From Piscinibacter caeni (GTDB lineage: Bacteria; Pseudomonadota; Gammaproteobacteria; Burkholderiales; Burkholderiaceae_C): a stretch of 48,736 nt of DNA. The stretch lies in contig KZ836113.1 of NCBI GenBank assembly GCA_003265685.1, forward strand, positions 21,746 through 70,481. Reading direction: 5' to 3'. The notes under the pieces were generated by a model that worked only from the letters and a program-made list of their open reading frames with translations, made no database searches and was not told the origin of the DNA. Below are positions 36,437 through 45,531 of this stretch, piece after piece (positions within the stretch are counted from its first letter, which is position 1; each line of letters starts with the position of its first letter). The translations under genes and the position numbers were made by a program.

Positions 36437-38359
36437 TCACGACGACTTGCGCACGCGCAGGTACCACTCGCACAGCAGGCGCACCTGCTTCTGCGTGTAG
36501 CCCTTGGCCACCATGCGGGTGACGAAGTCCTCGTGCTTCTTGGCCTCGTCGGCGCTCGCCTTGGCGTTGAAGCTGATGACCGGCAGCAACTCCTCGGTGT
36601 TGGAGAACATCTTCTTCTCGATCACCGTGCGCAGCTTCTCGTAGCTGGTCCACAGCGGGTTCTTGCCGGCGTTGTTGGCGCGCGCGCGCAGCACGAAGTT
36701 GACGATCTCGTTGCGGAAGTCCTTCGGGTTCGCGATGCCGGCCGGCTTCTCGATCTTCTCGAGCTCGGAGTTCAGGCTGGCGCGGTCGAACACCTCGCCG
36801 GTGTCGGTGTCGCGGTACTCGTGGTCCTGGATCCAGTAGTCGGCGTAGGTGACGTAGCGGTCGAAGATGTTCTGGCCGTACTCGCTGTAGCTCTCCAGGT
36901 AGGCGGTCTGGATCTCCTTGCCGATGAACTCGGCGTAGCGCGTCGACAGGTGCTCCTTGATGAAGGCGAGGTACTTCTGCTCCGTCTCGGCCGGGAACTG
37001 CTCGCGCTCGATCTGCTGCTCGAGCACGTACATCAAGTGGACCGGGTTGGCGGCCACCTCGGTCGAGTCGAAGTTGAACACCTTGGAGATGATCTTGAAC
37101 GCAAAGCGCGTGGAGATGCCGCTCATCCCCTCGTCGACGCCGGCGTAGTCGCGGTACTCCTGGATGGACTTGGCGCGCGGGTCGGTGTCCTTCAGGTTCT
37201 CGCCGTCGTACACCAGCATCTTGCTGAAGATGCTCGAGTTCTCGGGCTCCTTCAGGCGCGTCAGCACCGAGAACTGCGCCATCATCTTGAGCGTGCCCGG
37301 CGCGCAGATCGCGGCGGCCAGCGAGGAGCCCTTGATGAGCTTCTCGTAGATCTTGATCTCCTCGGTGACACGCAGGCAGTACGGCACCTTGACGATGTAG
37401 ATGCGGTCGAGGAAGGCCTCGTTGTTCTTGTTGTTGCGGAACGCCTTCCACTCGCTCTCGTTGCTGTGCGCGAGCACCACGCCGTCGAACGGGATCGCCC
37501 CGAAGCCCTCGGTGCCCTTGAAGTTGCTCTCCTGCGTCGCGGTCAGCAGCGGGTGCAGCACCTTGATCGGCGCCTTGAACATCTCGACGAACTCGAGCAG
37601 GCCCTGGTTGGCCAGGCACAGGCCGCCGGAGAAGCTGTAGGCGTCCGGGTCGTCCTGCGCGAAGGTCTCGAGCTTGCGGATGTCGACCTTGCCGACCAGG
37701 CTGGAGATGTCCTGGTTGTTCTCGTCGCCCGGCTCGGTCTTGGCGATGGCCACCTGCTTGAGCACCGAGGGGTAGCGCTTGACGACCTTGAACTTGCGGA
37801 TGTCGCCGCCGAACTCCTCCAGACGTTTCACGGCCCAAGGTGACATGATCCGGTTCAGGTAGCGACGCGGAATGCCATATTCCTTTTCGAGGATGGGTCC
37901 GTCCTCGGCCGGGTCGAACAGCCCGAGCGGCGATTCGTTCACCGGCGAACCCTTGATCGCGTAGAACGGCACCTGCTCCATCAGCTGCTTCAGGCGTTCG
38001 GCGATCGAGCTCTTGCCGCCGCCCACCGGGCCGAGCAGGTAGAGGATCTGCTTCTTCTCCTCCAGACCCTGTGCTGCGTGCCGGAAGTAGGACACGACCT
38101 GCTCGATCGAGTCCTCCATGCCGTAGAACTCAGCGAAGGCCGGGTAGAGCTTGATGATCTTGTTGGCGAAGATGCGCGACAGCCGCGGGTCGTTGCGGGT
38201 GTCGATGGTCTGCGGCTCGCCGATTGCCTGGAGCATGCGCTCGGCCGCGGTCGCGAAGGCCACCGGGTTGCGCTTGCACTCGGCGAGGTACTCCTCGAGC
38301 GTGAGCTCTTCCTCGCGGGTGCGCTCGTAGCGCGCAGCGAAACTGCTGATCACATCCAT
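36437..38359 (-). CDS. prkA: PrkA-family serine protein kinase / AAA+ protein (YeaG)
   Basis: A 640-residue protein with an N-terminal AAA+ domain and C-terminal PrkA kinase-like domain. Walker A GPVGGGKS is at 110-117. The NPVHLMYVLEQQIEREQFP and GFGAIPFDGVVLAHSNESEW segments are typical of YeaG. In E. coli, yeaGH responds to nitrogen starvation and stationary phase through sigma-54 and sigma-S. A sigma-54-type promoter about 200 bases upstream here agrees with this. First gene of the three-gene operon. Confidence 0.95.
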   Translation of the reverse strand: MDVISSFAARYERTREEELTLEEYLAECKRNPVAFATAAERMLQAIGEPQTIDTRNDPRLSRIFANKIIKLYPAFAEFYGMEDSIEQVVSYFRHAAQGLEEKKQILYLLGPVGGGKSSIAERLKQLMEQVPFYAIKGSPVNESPLGLFDPAEDGPILEKEYGIPRRYLNRIMSPWAVKRLEEFGGDIRKFKVVKRYPSVLKQVAIAKTEPGDENNQDISSLVGKVDIRKLETFAQDDPDAYSFSGGLCLANQGLLEFVEMFKAPIKVLHPLLTATQESNFKGTEGFGAIPFDGVVLAHSNESEWKAFRNNKNNEAFLDRIYIVKVPYCLRVTEEIKIYEKLIKGSSLAAAICAPGTLKMMAQFSVLTRLKEPENSSIFSKMLVYDGENLKDTDPRAKSIQEYRDYAGVDEGMSGISTRFAFKIISKVFNFDSTEVAANPVHLMYVLEQQIEREQFPAETEQKYLAFIKEHLSTRYAEFIGKEIQTAYLESYSEYGQNIFDRYVTYADYWIQDHEYRDTDTGEVFDRASLNSELEKIEKPAGIANPKDFRNEIVNFVLRARANNAGKNPLWTSYEKLRTVIEKKMFSNTEELLPVISFNAKASADEAKKHEDFVTRMVAKGYTQKQVRLLCEWYLRVRKSS

Positions 38360-38421
38360 GCCGATCTCCTACTCAGGACTGCGGCACCCGGTGTGCGACC
38401 GGCTGCCGCGAGGGGGGAAGT

Positions 38422-38450
38422 TCTGATGAAGTCCCCAGGGCTTCATCAGA
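38422..38450 (-). other. Hairpin in the prkA 5' untranslated region
   Basis: TCTGATGAAG (38422-38431) and CTTCATCAGA (38441-38450) pair perfectly around a nine-base loop that itself has CCC/GGG. The stem extends by three more pairs past one mismatch. No T-tract follows in the prkA direction, so it is more likely a leader structure than a terminator. Confidence 0.5.
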
Positions 38451-38571
38451 GCTTTCCAGATCGATCGGCGTTTCGTCTGCTCAAGCTTCCTGCATCTTGC
38501 TCCTGCCGTCGCCCGGAGAACAAGGGGCAACACCCCTCAGTTCGATCCCGGATTGCGCGCGCAGGGCAGTC

Positions 38572-38586
38572 AGCAAGTAACGTGCC
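38572..38586 (-). promoter_or_regulatory. Sigma-54 (RpoN) promoter of prkA
   Basis: Minus strand reads GGCACG-TTAC-TTGCT, against the consensus TGGCACG-N4-TTGCW. The GG and GC doublets have the required 12-base period, and only the first T of TGGCAC is replaced by A. The transcription start would be near 38560, about 200 bases before the ATG. Confidence 0.75.
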
Positions 38587-38630
38587 TCTTGTCCGTTTGG
38601 TTGAACGGATCATGGCGCGGCACGGCCGGC

Positions 38631-38650
38631 TTCGTGCGAAGCGGCACGAA
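38631..38650 (-). promoter_or_regulatory. Dyad upstream of the sigma-54 promoter
   Basis: TTCGTGC-N6-GCACGAA, a perfect seven-base inverted repeat centred about 80 bases upstream of the predicted start. The position suits an enhancer-binding protein site. It also lies 36 bases after the parB stop, so a hairpin for parB mRNA is the alternative. Confidence 0.45.
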
Positions 38651-38685
38651 ACACCCCTACGCACCACGCACACATCGGCGACGCG

Positions 38686-39579
38686 TCAGCGCGCGCCGAG
38701 GCCGAGCTTGTCCAGCAGTCCGTTGAGTTCGTCCAGCGAGCCGAAGCCGATCGCGACCTCGCCCTGCTCGCCGCGCTTGGTGCGCTTCTTGATGCGGATC
38801 TCCACCGGCGCGGTCAGCACGTCGGCGAGTTCCTCCTCGAGCCGCGCCACGTCGCGCGGCTTGTCCTTGGACACGCGCAGCAGCGGCTGCTGGCGCGCGT
38901 GGCCGATCTTGGTGGCCAGGCGCTCGGTCTCGCGCACGCTGAGCTTGCGCGCGACCACCTCGCCGGCGGCGAGGATCTGCTGCGCGCCCTCGAGCGGCAG
39001 CAGCGCGCGTGCATGGCCCATGTCGAGATCGCCGGCCATCAGCATCTGCTGCACCGGCTCGGCCAGTTGCAGCAGGCGCAGCAGATTGCTGGCGGCGCTG
39101 CGCGAGCGGCCCACGGCTTGCGCCGCCTGTTCGTGCGTCAGGCCGAACTCGTCGGTCAGGCGCTTCAGGCCCTGGGCTTCCTCGAGCGGATTGAGGTCCT
39201 CGCGCTGGATGTTCTCGATCAGCGCCATCGCCGCGGCGGCCTCGTCGGGCACCGCCTTGACGAGCACCGGCACCTCGTCGAGCCCCGCCAGGCGGGCCGC
39301 GCGCATGCGGCGCTCGCCGGCGATGATCTCGTAGCGCCCGCCGCCCACCGGCCGCACCAGGATTGGCTGCATCACGCCCTGCGCCTTGATGCTCTCGGCC
39401 AGCTCGTACAGCGAGCCCTCGTCCATGCGCGTGCGTGGCTGGTACTTGCCGGGCTGCAGCAGGTCCAGGCGCAGCGTCGACGGGGCGGTGGCGGCCGAAG
39501 CCGGAGCGGCGTCGGAAACCTTGGGCCCGAGCAGTGCCTCGAGGCCCATCCCCAGGCCCTTGGGTTTCTTCGTCACCAT
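38686..39579 (-). CDS. parB: Chromosome partitioning protein ParB
   Basis: A 297-residue CTPase and parS-binding protein. It starts MVTKKPKGLGMGLEALLG, then LQPGKYQPRTRMDE, the GERRMRAARLAGL box, ENIQREDLNPLEEAQGLKRL and the helix-turn-helix LTHEQAAQAVGRSRSAASNLLRLLQL. The C-terminal dimerisation domain is present. A minus-strand CACAAT (39588-39593) lies eight bases from the ATG without a Shine-Dalgarno. Two parS-like sites lie 3.3-4.3 kb away. Confidence 0.96.
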   Translation of the reverse strand: MVTKKPKGLGMGLEALLGPKVSDAAPASAATAPSTLRLDLLQPGKYQPRTRMDEGSLYELAESIKAQGVMQPILVRPVGGGRYEIIAGERRMRAARLAGLDEVPVLVKAVPDEAAAAMALIENIQREDLNPLEEAQGLKRLTDEFGLTHEQAAQAVGRSRSAASNLLRLLQLAEPVQQMLMAGDLDMGHARALLPLEGAQQILAAGEVVARKLSVRETERLATKIGHARQQPLLRVSKDKPRDVARLEEELADVLTAPVEIRIKKRTKRGEQGEVAIGFGSLDELNGLLDKLGLGAR

Positions 39580-39587
39580 GGGCGGCG

Positions 39588-39593
39588 ATTGTG
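39588..39593 (-). promoter_or_regulatory. Possible -10 box of parB
   Basis: Minus strand CACAAT, ending eight bases before the parB ATG. No Shine-Dalgarno is seen. It would give an mRNA with a leader of about two bases. Confidence 0.35.
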
Positions 39594-39598
39594 CGCGA

Positions 39599-40159
39599 TC
39601 AGGCGTGGGCGTCGATCAAGGCCTGCAGCAGGGCACGCCCGGCAGGCCAGTCGCCCAGGCCGGACTCGGCGTTGACATGCCCGCGCGCGCCGATGTCGTG
39701 CGGCGTCGCGCCCCAGTCGGCCACCATGCCGGCGGCGCGGGCCGGGTCGCAGTACAGGTCGTCGCGGCTGGTCACGGCCACGGCGGGGAAGGGCAGGCGC
39801 TGGCGCACGATCGGCCGCCAACCGGCCAGCGGCGGCGGAAAGTCCTCGCGCTCGCTGTCCGGCGGGGCGACGAGCAGCGCCGCGCGTACCCGCGCCGCGT
39901 TCCCTGAATGCGCCGCCCAGGCTGCCACCAGGTGGCAGCCCAGGCTGTGGGCCACCAGCACGGCGGGCGCCTCGTCTTCCAGCAGCACGTCCTCGAGCCG
40001 CGCCATCCAGTCGCCGCGGCGCGGCCAGTCCCAGTCGGACTGCTCGACGCGCCGGTCGCCATGCAGCGCCTCCCAGCGGCTCTGCCAATGCGCCGCGCCG
40101 GAGTTCTGCCAGCCCGGCAGCAGCAGGATCCGAGGGTTGCTCCGGGGGGTGCTGGACAT
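39599..40159 (-). CDS. RBBP9/YdeN-family alpha/beta hydrolase
   Basis: A 186-residue serine hydrolase. N-terminal ILLLPGWQNSGAAHWQSRWE is typical of the family, the nucleophile elbow is VAHSLGCHLV, and SRDDLYCDP and GARGHVNAESGLGDWP carry the expected Asp and His. The substrate is unknown. The gene is 19 bases upstream of parB. Minus-strand TAGGAT (40168-40173) ends eight bases from the ATG, again without a Shine-Dalgarno. Confidence 0.9.
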   Translation of the reverse strand: MSSTPRSNPRILLLPGWQNSGAAHWQSRWEALHGDRRVEQSDWDWPRRGDWMARLEDVLLEDEAPAVLVAHSLGCHLVAAWAAHSGNAARVRAALLVAPPDSEREDFPPPLAGWRPIVRQRLPFPAVAVTSRDDLYCDPARAAGMVADWGATPHDIGARGHVNAESGLGDWPAGRALLQALIDAHA

Positions 40160-40167
40160 CGTGGCTT

Positions 40168-40173
40168 ATCCTA
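40168..40173 (-). promoter_or_regulatory. -10 box of the RBBP9-like gene
   Basis: Minus strand TAGGAT, eight bases before the ATG at 40159. The 39-base gap to the divergent argC also contains plus-strand TATCCT (40167-40172), which may serve argC. Confidence 0.35.
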
Positions 40174-40198
40174 GCGCCCTCACCGACCAGACACCGCC

Positions 40199-41140
40199 AT
40201 GAGCACCCGCGTTTTCGTCGACGGCCAGGAAGGCACCACCGGCCTGCGCATCCACGAGTACCTCGCCCAGCGCAGCGACATCGAGGTGCTGCGCATCGAC
40301 CCGGAACGCCGCAAGGACCCGGCCGAACGGGCCCGACTGCTCAACGCCGCCGACGTCGCCTTCCTCTGCCTGCCCGACGCGGCCGCGAAGGAAGCGGCCG
40401 CGCTGGTGACCAACCCGGCCACCTGCCTGATCGATGCGAGCACCGCGCACCGCACCGCACCGGGCTGGGTGTTCGGCCTGCCCGAGCTCGCGCCGGGTCA
40501 GCGCGCCGCGCTTCGCGCCGGCAAGCGCATCGCCAACCCCGGCTGCCACGCCAGCGCGTTCATCCTGCTGGTGCGGCCCCTGGTGGACGCCGGCCTGCTG
40601 CCGGCCGACCTGCCGCTGACGGCCACCTCGCTGACCGGCTATTCCGGCGGCGGCAAGAAGATGATCGAGCAGTACCAGGCCGGCGGCGACGCCCGGCTGG
40701 AGTCGCCGCGCCCCTACGGGCTGAAGCTCGCGCACAAGCACCTGCCGGAAATGCAGGTCCACGGCGGGCTGCAGGTGAAGCCCATCTTCCTGCCGATCGT
40801 TGCCAGCTTCTACAAGGGTTTGGCGGTAAGTGTGCCCTTGCATCTTTCGCAACTGCCGGCCGGCACGAGCGCCGAGAAACTGCACCAGGCCTACACGCAG
40901 CGCTACGCCGGCGAGCGTTTCGTGCGCGTGATGCCGCTGTCGGACCCGGCGACGCTGGAAGACGGCTTCTTCGACGTGCAGGCCTGCAACGACACCAACC
41001 GAGTCGACGTGTTCGTCTTCGCGGGCGAGGGCCAGGTGATGCTGATGGCGCGCCTGGACAACCTCGGCAAGGGCGCCAGCGGCGCCGCGGTGCAGTGCAT
41101 GAACGTGCACCTGGGCGTCGACGAGGGCCTCGGGCTCTGA
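40199..41140 (+). CDS. argC: N-acetyl-gamma-glutamyl-phosphate reductase, short type
   Basis: A 313-residue NADPH-dependent reductase of arginine synthesis. The short length and [22 protein letters not shown] start mark the type 2 ArgC. Catalytic Cys116 lies in [23 protein letters not shown] and the C-terminal [18 protein letters not shown] are typical. It is the only plus-strand gene among the minus-strand par and gid genes. Confidence 0.93.
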   Translation: MSTRVFVDGQEGTTGLRIHEYLAQRSDIEVLRIDPERRKDPAERARLLNAADVAFLCLPDAAAKEAAALVTNPATCLIDASTAHRTAPGWVFGLPELAPGQRAALRAGKRIANPGCHASAFILLVRPLVDAGLLPADLPLTATSLTGYSGGGKKMIEQYQAGGDARLESPRPYGLKLAHKHLPEMQVHGGLQVKPIFLPIVASFYKGLAVSVPLHLSQLPAGTSAEKLHQAYTQRYAGERFVRVMPLSDPATLEDGFFDVQACNDTNRVDVFVFAGEGQVMLMARLDNLGKGASGAAVQCMNVHLGVDEGLGL

Positions 41141-41157
41141 CGCCCGGCCCGGCCGCT

Positions 41158-41952
41158 TCAGGCGGCGTCCGGATCGCGCGCCCGGTAGTGGTAGGCGTAG
41201 CCGTCGGCGAAACCGAGCCGGTGGTACACGGTGCGCGCCGCGCGGTTGTCGCGGTCGACCTGCAGATAGGCGTGCCGCGCACCGAGTCCGCGCGCCCGCG
41301 CCAGCAGCCCGGCACACAGCATCGAGGCCAGCCCGCGCCCGCGCGCCGCCTCGGCGGTGAACACGTCGTACAGGCCGACCAGGTCGTCCTCGATCGCGAA
41401 CTGGCCGCAGGCCAGCACCTCGCCGTCGACCTTCAGCTCGAACGCGCTGAACGGCACCGGTGACTGCGCCAGGCGCTGGGCATGCGCCTGGCGCTGCGCA
41501 AGCGGCGAGCCGCGCAGGGCGCCGATGCGCTGGCAGAAGGCCTCGAGGCCGACCTGCTGCAGTGCCATCGTGTCCGGCAGGCTGGGGGCGACGATGTCGT
41601 CCAGGTCGTCCAGCACCATCACCCGGGTGTCGTCGAAGCGGTGCAGGCCGAGCGCTTCCAGCTGCGCGTCCAGCCCGGCCGGTTGCGCAAACGGCGTGAG
41701 GCGCATGATCAGCGGCAGGCCGACGGCGTCGAACACCGCCTGGCAGGCGGCCAGCTTGTCCGGCACCGGCCGGCGTCCGGCGGCCACCGGGTTGATGCAG
41801 CGGGCCCGCTTGGCCTTGCCGGGCGAGAAGCGCAGCAGCCAGCCGTCGACCCAGCGCTGCTGCGGTGGGGCGCTGGCGTTCAGCCCGGCGTCCTCGACCC
41901 GCGCGAGCAGCCCCGGGTCGAAGCTGCGGGTCGTCACCGGGTTCATCTTCAT
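41158..41952 (-). CDS. GNAT-family N-acetyltransferase
   Basis: A 264-residue enzyme with a C-terminal GNAT domain: VGLYDVFTAEAARGRGLASMLCAGLLARARGLGA carries the acetyl-CoA pyrophosphate loop (RGRGLA), and YLQVDRDNRAARTVYHRLGFADGYAYHYR closes the fold. The N-terminal half (WVDGWLLRFSPGKAKRARCINPV) is a second GNAT-like unit. The acceptor is unknown. Two starts fit (41952 and 41946); I took the longer. It follows parA by five bases. Confidence 0.85.
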   Translation of the reverse strand: MKMNPVTTRSFDPGLLARVEDAGLNASAPPQQRWVDGWLLRFSPGKAKRARCINPVAAGRRPVPDKLAACQAVFDAVGLPLIMRLTPFAQPAGLDAQLEALGLHRFDDTRVMVLDDLDDIVAPSLPDTMALQQVGLEAFCQRIGALRGSPLAQRQAHAQRLAQSPVPFSAFELKVDGEVLACGQFAIEDDLVGLYDVFTAEAARGRGLASMLCAGLLARARGLGARHAYLQVDRDNRAARTVYHRLGFADGYAYHYRARDPDAA

Positions 41953-41957
41953 CGGGA

Positions 41958-42731
41958 TCAGCGCATCGCGTCGATGCGCCGCACCATCTCGGACGCGAAC
42001 TCGACGAAAGCCTGCGCACCGCGCGACGCCGGATCGAACACCACCCCGGGCAGGCCGTAGCTCGGGGCCTCGGCCAGGCGCACGTTGCGCGGGATCACCG
42101 TGTCGAACACCTTGTCGCCGAAGTGCGACTTGAGCTGCTCGCTGACCTGCTGCTGCAGCGTGATGCGCGGGTCGAACATCACGCGCAGCAGGCCGATGAT
42201 CTGCAGGTCCGGGTTCAGGTTGGCATGCACCTGCTTGATGGTGTTGACCAGGTCCGACAGGCCCTCGAGCGCGAAGTACTCGCACTGCATCGGCACCACC
42301 ACGCCATGCGCCGCGCACAGGCCGTTGAGGGTGAGCAGGCTGAGCGAGGGCGGGCAGTCGATCAGCACGAAGTCGTACTCGGCCTCGACAGCCGCCAACG
42401 CGCCCTTCAGGCGCTTGTCGCGCCGCTCGAGCTCGACCAGCTCCACCTCGGCGCCGGCCAGCTCGCGGTTGGCGCCGAGCACGTCGTAGCCGGTCTTCTC
42501 GTTGTGCTGCCGCGCCTCGGCGACCGAGGCCGACTCCAGCAGCACGTCGTACACGGACAGCGCCAGCGCCCGCTTGTCCACGCCCGAGCCCATCGTGGCA
42601 TTGCCCTGCGGATCCAGGTCGACCACCAGCACCCGCTGGCCGATCCGGGCCAGGCCGGCGGCGAGGTTCACCGTCGTCGTCGTCTTGCCGACGCCGCCTT
42701 TCTGGTTGGCGATGCAGAAGATTCGAGCCAT
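41958..42731 (-). CDS. parA: Chromosome partitioning ATPase ParA
   Basis: A 257-residue deviant-Walker ATPase. KGGVGKTTT at residues 11-19 has the signature lysine, DLDPQGNATMGSG and FVLIDCPPSLSLLTLNGL are the other nucleotide-site motifs. It moves ParB-parS complexes over the nucleoid. The lack of an N-terminal helix-turn-helix marks the chromosomal Soj type. It lies 65 bases after rsmG. Confidence 0.96.
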   Translation of the reverse strand: MARIFCIANQKGGVGKTTTTVNLAAGLARIGQRVLVVDLDPQGNATMGSGVDKRALALSVYDVLLESASVAEARQHNEKTGYDVLGANRELAGAEVELVELERRDKRLKGALAAVEAEYDFVLIDCPPSLSLLTLNGLCAAHGVVVPMQCEYFALEGLSDLVNTIKQVHANLNPDLQIIGLLRVMFDPRITLQQQVSEQLKSHFGDKVFDTVIPRNVRLAEAPSYGLPGVVFDPASRGAQAFVEFASEMVRRIDAMR

Positions 42732-42796
42732 GGGCAGGGGGTTCTCAGGGGCGCCCGGGCCCGTGGCGAATGCCCCGGTTGTCGGGTCGGAATCAG

Positions 42797-43474
42797 TCAG
42801 GAATGTACCAGCGCGCCTGGCGCCGGCCGGAGCCAGACCAGGCAGCGCTCCGCCGCCAGGCCGGGAATCTGCAAGGGTTCCACGTGAAACACCGCGACGC
42901 CGTCGGGCAGCTGGGCGATCTCGTCGTCCGGGCGCTTGCCCTTCATCGCCATCCAGACACCCCCGGGCGATAGCAGGTGCCCGGTCAGGCGAACGAAGTC
43001 GGCCAGGCTGGCGAAAGCGCGCGACACGATCAGATCCGCCGTCGGCCCGCGCAACGTCTCGACCCGAGCATGCTCGGCGCGCAGGTTCGGCAGCCGCAGC
43101 TCGGCCGCCACCTGACGCACGAACGCCGCCTTCTTGCCGACGGTGTCGACGCAGGTGACCTGCAGGTCCGGCAGCATCACCGCCAGCACGACGCCCGGCA
43201 GCCCGCCGCCGCTGCCCACGTCGACCACCCGCCGGCCGGCGGTCTCGCCAAGCTGGCGGCGCAGGGGGCCGACCGCGGCCAGGCAGTCCGCCAGGTGCTG
43301 GGTCAGCATCTGGGCTGGGTCGCGCACCGCGGTCAGGTTGTAGGTGGCGTTCCAGCGCCGCAGCAGGGCGAGGTAGTCCTGCAGCCGGTCGATCTGCTCC
43401 GGTCCGGCGGCGAGCCCGAGGGCGGCGACGATGGACTCGAGCGCGCCGCGCTCGGCCGGGTCAGGCCGCGGCAT
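42797..43474 (-). CDS. rsmG: 16S rRNA (guanine-527-N7)-methyltransferase
   Basis: A 225-residue SAM-dependent enzyme (GidB). Motifs: [57 protein letters not shown] and [12 protein letters not shown]. It methylates G527 of 16S rRNA. The start overlaps the mnmG stop by 14 bases. A one-mismatch parS site lies inside its 3' part. Confidence 0.95.
   Translation of the reverse strand: MPRPDPAERGALESIVAALGLAAGPEQIDRLQDYLALLRRWNATYNLTAVRDPAQMLTQHLADCLAAVGPLRRQLGETAGRRVVDVGSGGGLPGVVLAVMLPDLQVTCVDTVGKKAAFVRQVAAELRLPNLRAEHARVETLRGPTADLIVSRAFASLADFVRLTGHLLSPGGVWMAMKGKRPDDEIAQLPDGVAVFHVEPLQIPGLAAERCLVWLRPAPGALVHS
42877..42890. other. parS-like site inside rsmG
   Basis: GTTCCACGTGAAAC matches the ParB site GTTTCACGTGAAAC at 13 of 14 positions. 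It is embedded in coding sequence. Confidence 0.75.
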
Positions 43475-45443
43475 CGCCGGACGGCAGATCGTTCGCGGCG
43501 AAACCCTTGAAGCGGCCCTTGCGCAGGTGCACCAGCAGCAGCGAGATCGCGGCCGGCGTGATGCCGGAGATGCGCGAGGCCTGGCCCAGCGTCTCCGGGC
43601 GGTGCCGGCTCAGCTTCTGCCGGACCTCGAACGAGAGCGCCGTCACCTGGCCGTAATCCAGGTCGTCCGGCAGGCGCAGGCCCTCGTAGGTCGCGGCCCG
43701 CTGCACCTCGTCGTTCTGCTTGTCGATGTAGCCGGCGTACTTGATGCCGATCTGCACCTGCTCGATCACCGCATCGGCCAGGCGCTCGCCCAGCTCGGCG
43801 CGCAGCGTTTCACGTGAAACAACGGCCCCGGGGTGGGCGATCGCGTCGACCTGGGCCACCGCATCGAACTCCACGCCCGGCCGCCGCAGCAGCTCGGCCA
43901 GGCGGTACTCGTGCTCGATCGACTTGCCGAGCAGGCGCTCCGCGTCGGATTCCGGCAGCAGGGTCGGGTTGACCCAGGTCGAGCGCAGCCGCTGCGCCTC
44001 GCGCTCGATCGCATCGCGCTTGCGGCAGAACTGCGCCCAGCGCACGTCATCGACCAGCCCCATGCGGCGCCCGGCCTCGGTCAGCCGCAGGTCGGCGTTG
44101 TCCTCGCGTAGCTGGAGCCGGAACTCGGCCCGGCTGGTGAACATGCGGTAGGGCTCGGTCACGCCCTTGGTGATCAGGTCGTCGACCAGCACGCCGAGGT
44201 AGGCCTGGTCGCGCCGCGGCAACCACGCCGGCTCGCCGCGCACCTGCAGCGCAGCATTGATGCCGGCGAACAGGCCCTGGGCCGCGGCCTCCTCGTAGCC
44301 GGTCGTCCCGTTGATCTGGCCGGCAAAGAACAGCCCGCCGATCGAGCGCGTCTCGAAGCTCGGCTTGAGCGCGCGCGGGTCGAAGTAGTCGTACTCGATC
44401 GCGTAACCCGGCCGCAGGATGTGGGCGTTCTCCAGGCCGACCATCGAGCGCACCGCGGCGATCTGGATGTCGAACGGCAGCGAGGTCGAGATGCCGTTCG
44501 GGTAGACCTCGTGCGTCGTCAGGCCCTCGGGCTCGAGGAAGATCTGGTGCGCGTCCTTGTCGGCGAAGCGGTTGACCTTGTCCTCGATGCTCGGGCAGTA
44601 GCGCGGACCGACGCCGCCGATGATCCCGGTGAACATCGGGCTGCGGTCGAAGCCGGAGCGGATGATCTCGTGCGTGCGCGCATTGGTGTGCGTGATCCAG
44701 CAGGGCCGCTGCGCCGGGTGCATGGCCACGTCGCCCATGAAGCTGAATACCGGCATCGGCGCGTCCGAGCCGGGCATGCCGTCGCCGGGCTGCTCGGTCA
44801 GCTTGGAGAAGTCGATGCTGCGGCCGTCGATGCGCGGCGGCGTGCCGGTCTTCAGCCGGCCCTGCGGCAGCTTCAACTCCTTCAGCCGCGCCGACAGCGC
44901 GACCGAGGGCGGGTCACCGGCGCGGCCGCCGGCATGGTTCTGCAGGCCGACATGGATGCGTCCGTCCAGGAAGGTGCCGGCCGTCAGCACCACCGCCCGC
45001 GCGTTGAAGCGAACACCAACTTGCGTCACCGCACCAGCGATGCGGTCACCCTCGACGATCAGGTCGTCGCAGGCGCCCTGGAACAGCCACAGGTTCGGCT
45101 GGTTCTCGAGCCGGCGCCGGATCGCCGCCTTGTAGAGCACCCGATCGGCCTGGGCGCGCGTGGCGCGCACCGCCGGGCCCTTGGAACCGTTCAGGATGCG
45201 GAACTGGATGCCGGCCTCGTCGGTGGCCAGCGCCATCGCGCCGCCCAGCGCATCGACCTCCTTCACCAGGTGGCCCTTGCCGATGCCGCCGATCGACGGG
45301 TTGCAGCTCATCTGGCCGAGCGTCTCGATGTTGTGCGTCAGCAGCAGCGTGGCCGCACCCATGCGGGCCGCCGCCAGCGCCGCCTCGGTGCCGGCATGGC
45401 CGCCGCCGACGACGATCACGTCGAATTCTTTCGGGAACAACAT
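43461..45443 (-). CDS. mnmG: tRNA uridine 5-carboxymethylaminomethyl modification enzyme MnmG
   Basis: A 660-residue FAD enzyme (GidA) that with MnmE modifies U34 of tRNAs. FAD-binding [18 protein letters not shown] starts at residue 13. Family segments include [58 protein letters not shown] and [18 protein letters not shown] promoter CTGACG-N17-TACAAT lies just upstream. A perfect parS lies inside the gene. Confidence 0.97.
   Translation of the reverse strand: MLFPKEFDVIVVGGGHAGTEAALAAARMGAATLLLTHNIETLGQMSCNPSIGGIGKGHLVKEVDALGGAMALATDEAGIQFRILNGSKGPAVRATRAQADRVLYKAAIRRRLENQPNLWLFQGACDDLIVEGDRIAGAVTQVGVRFNARAVVLTAGTFLDGRIHVGLQNHAGGRAGDPPSVALSARLKELKLPQGRLKTGTPPRIDGRSIDFSKLTEQPGDGMPGSDAPMPVFSFMGDVAMHPAQRPCWITHTNARTHEIIRSGFDRSPMFTGIIGGVGPRYCPSIEDKVNRFADKDAHQIFLEPEGLTTHEVYPNGISTSLPFDIQIAAVRSMVGLENAHILRPGYAIEYDYFDPRALKPSFETRSIGGLFFAGQINGTTGYEEAAAQGLFAGINAALQVRGEPAWLPRRDQAYLGVLVDDLITKGVTEPYRMFTSRAEFRLQLREDNADLRLTEAGRRMGLVDDVRWAQFCRKRDAIEREAQRLRSTWVNPTLLPESDAERLLGKSIEHEYRLAELLRRPGVEFDAVAQVDAIAHPGAVVSRETLRAELGERLADAVIEQVQIGIKYAGYIDKQNDEVQRAATYEGLRLPDDLDYGQVTALSFEVRQKLSRHRPETLGQASRISGITPAAISLLLVHLRKGRFKGFAANDLPSGDAAA
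43807..43820. other. parS site inside mnmG
   Basis: GTTTCACGTGAAAC, a perfect 14-base palindrome identical to the bacterial parS core. It is about 930 bases from the second site. Confidence 0.9.
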
Positions 45444-45472
45444 CGGGTTGCCTGTTTTTTGAGCAGTCCGAC

Positions 45473-45501
45473 ATTGTAGAGAGCCGCCTTCCGCGCGTCA
45501 G
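45473..45501 (-). promoter_or_regulatory. Promoter of mnmG
   Basis: Minus strand CTGACG (45496-45501), a 17-base spacer and TACAAT (45473-45478). The predicted start is near 45466, giving a leader of about 23 bases. It probably serves mnmG, rsmG, parA and the GNAT gene. Confidence 0.6.
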
Positions 45502-45531
45502 CCGCAGGGTGTGGCCGCGGCCGGCATCGGC

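Larger units (their letters stand above)
38360..38685 (-). promoter_or_regulatory. 326-base control region of the prkA operon
   Basis: This gene-free stretch between parB and prkA holds, in the order read by prkA transcription: a 20-base dyad (38631-38650), a sigma-54-type promoter (38572-38586), a small GGGG/CCCC stem (38522-38537) and a strong 10-base-pair hairpin (38422-38450) in the leader. I see no protein-coding frame that I can support in it. Confidence 0.6.

Noticed and set aside
36533-37843. Open frame of 436 codons on the plus strand opposite prkA
   Set aside because: Composition is Leu/Val/Gly/Asp-rich with no domain, and prkA on the other strand is certain.
40166-40174. TTATCCTAG as a DnaA box
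   Set aside because: Only the first six bases fit TTATCCACA, it is alone, and it is better explained as -10 boxes of the divergent genes. No box cluster or AT-rich region marks an origin here.
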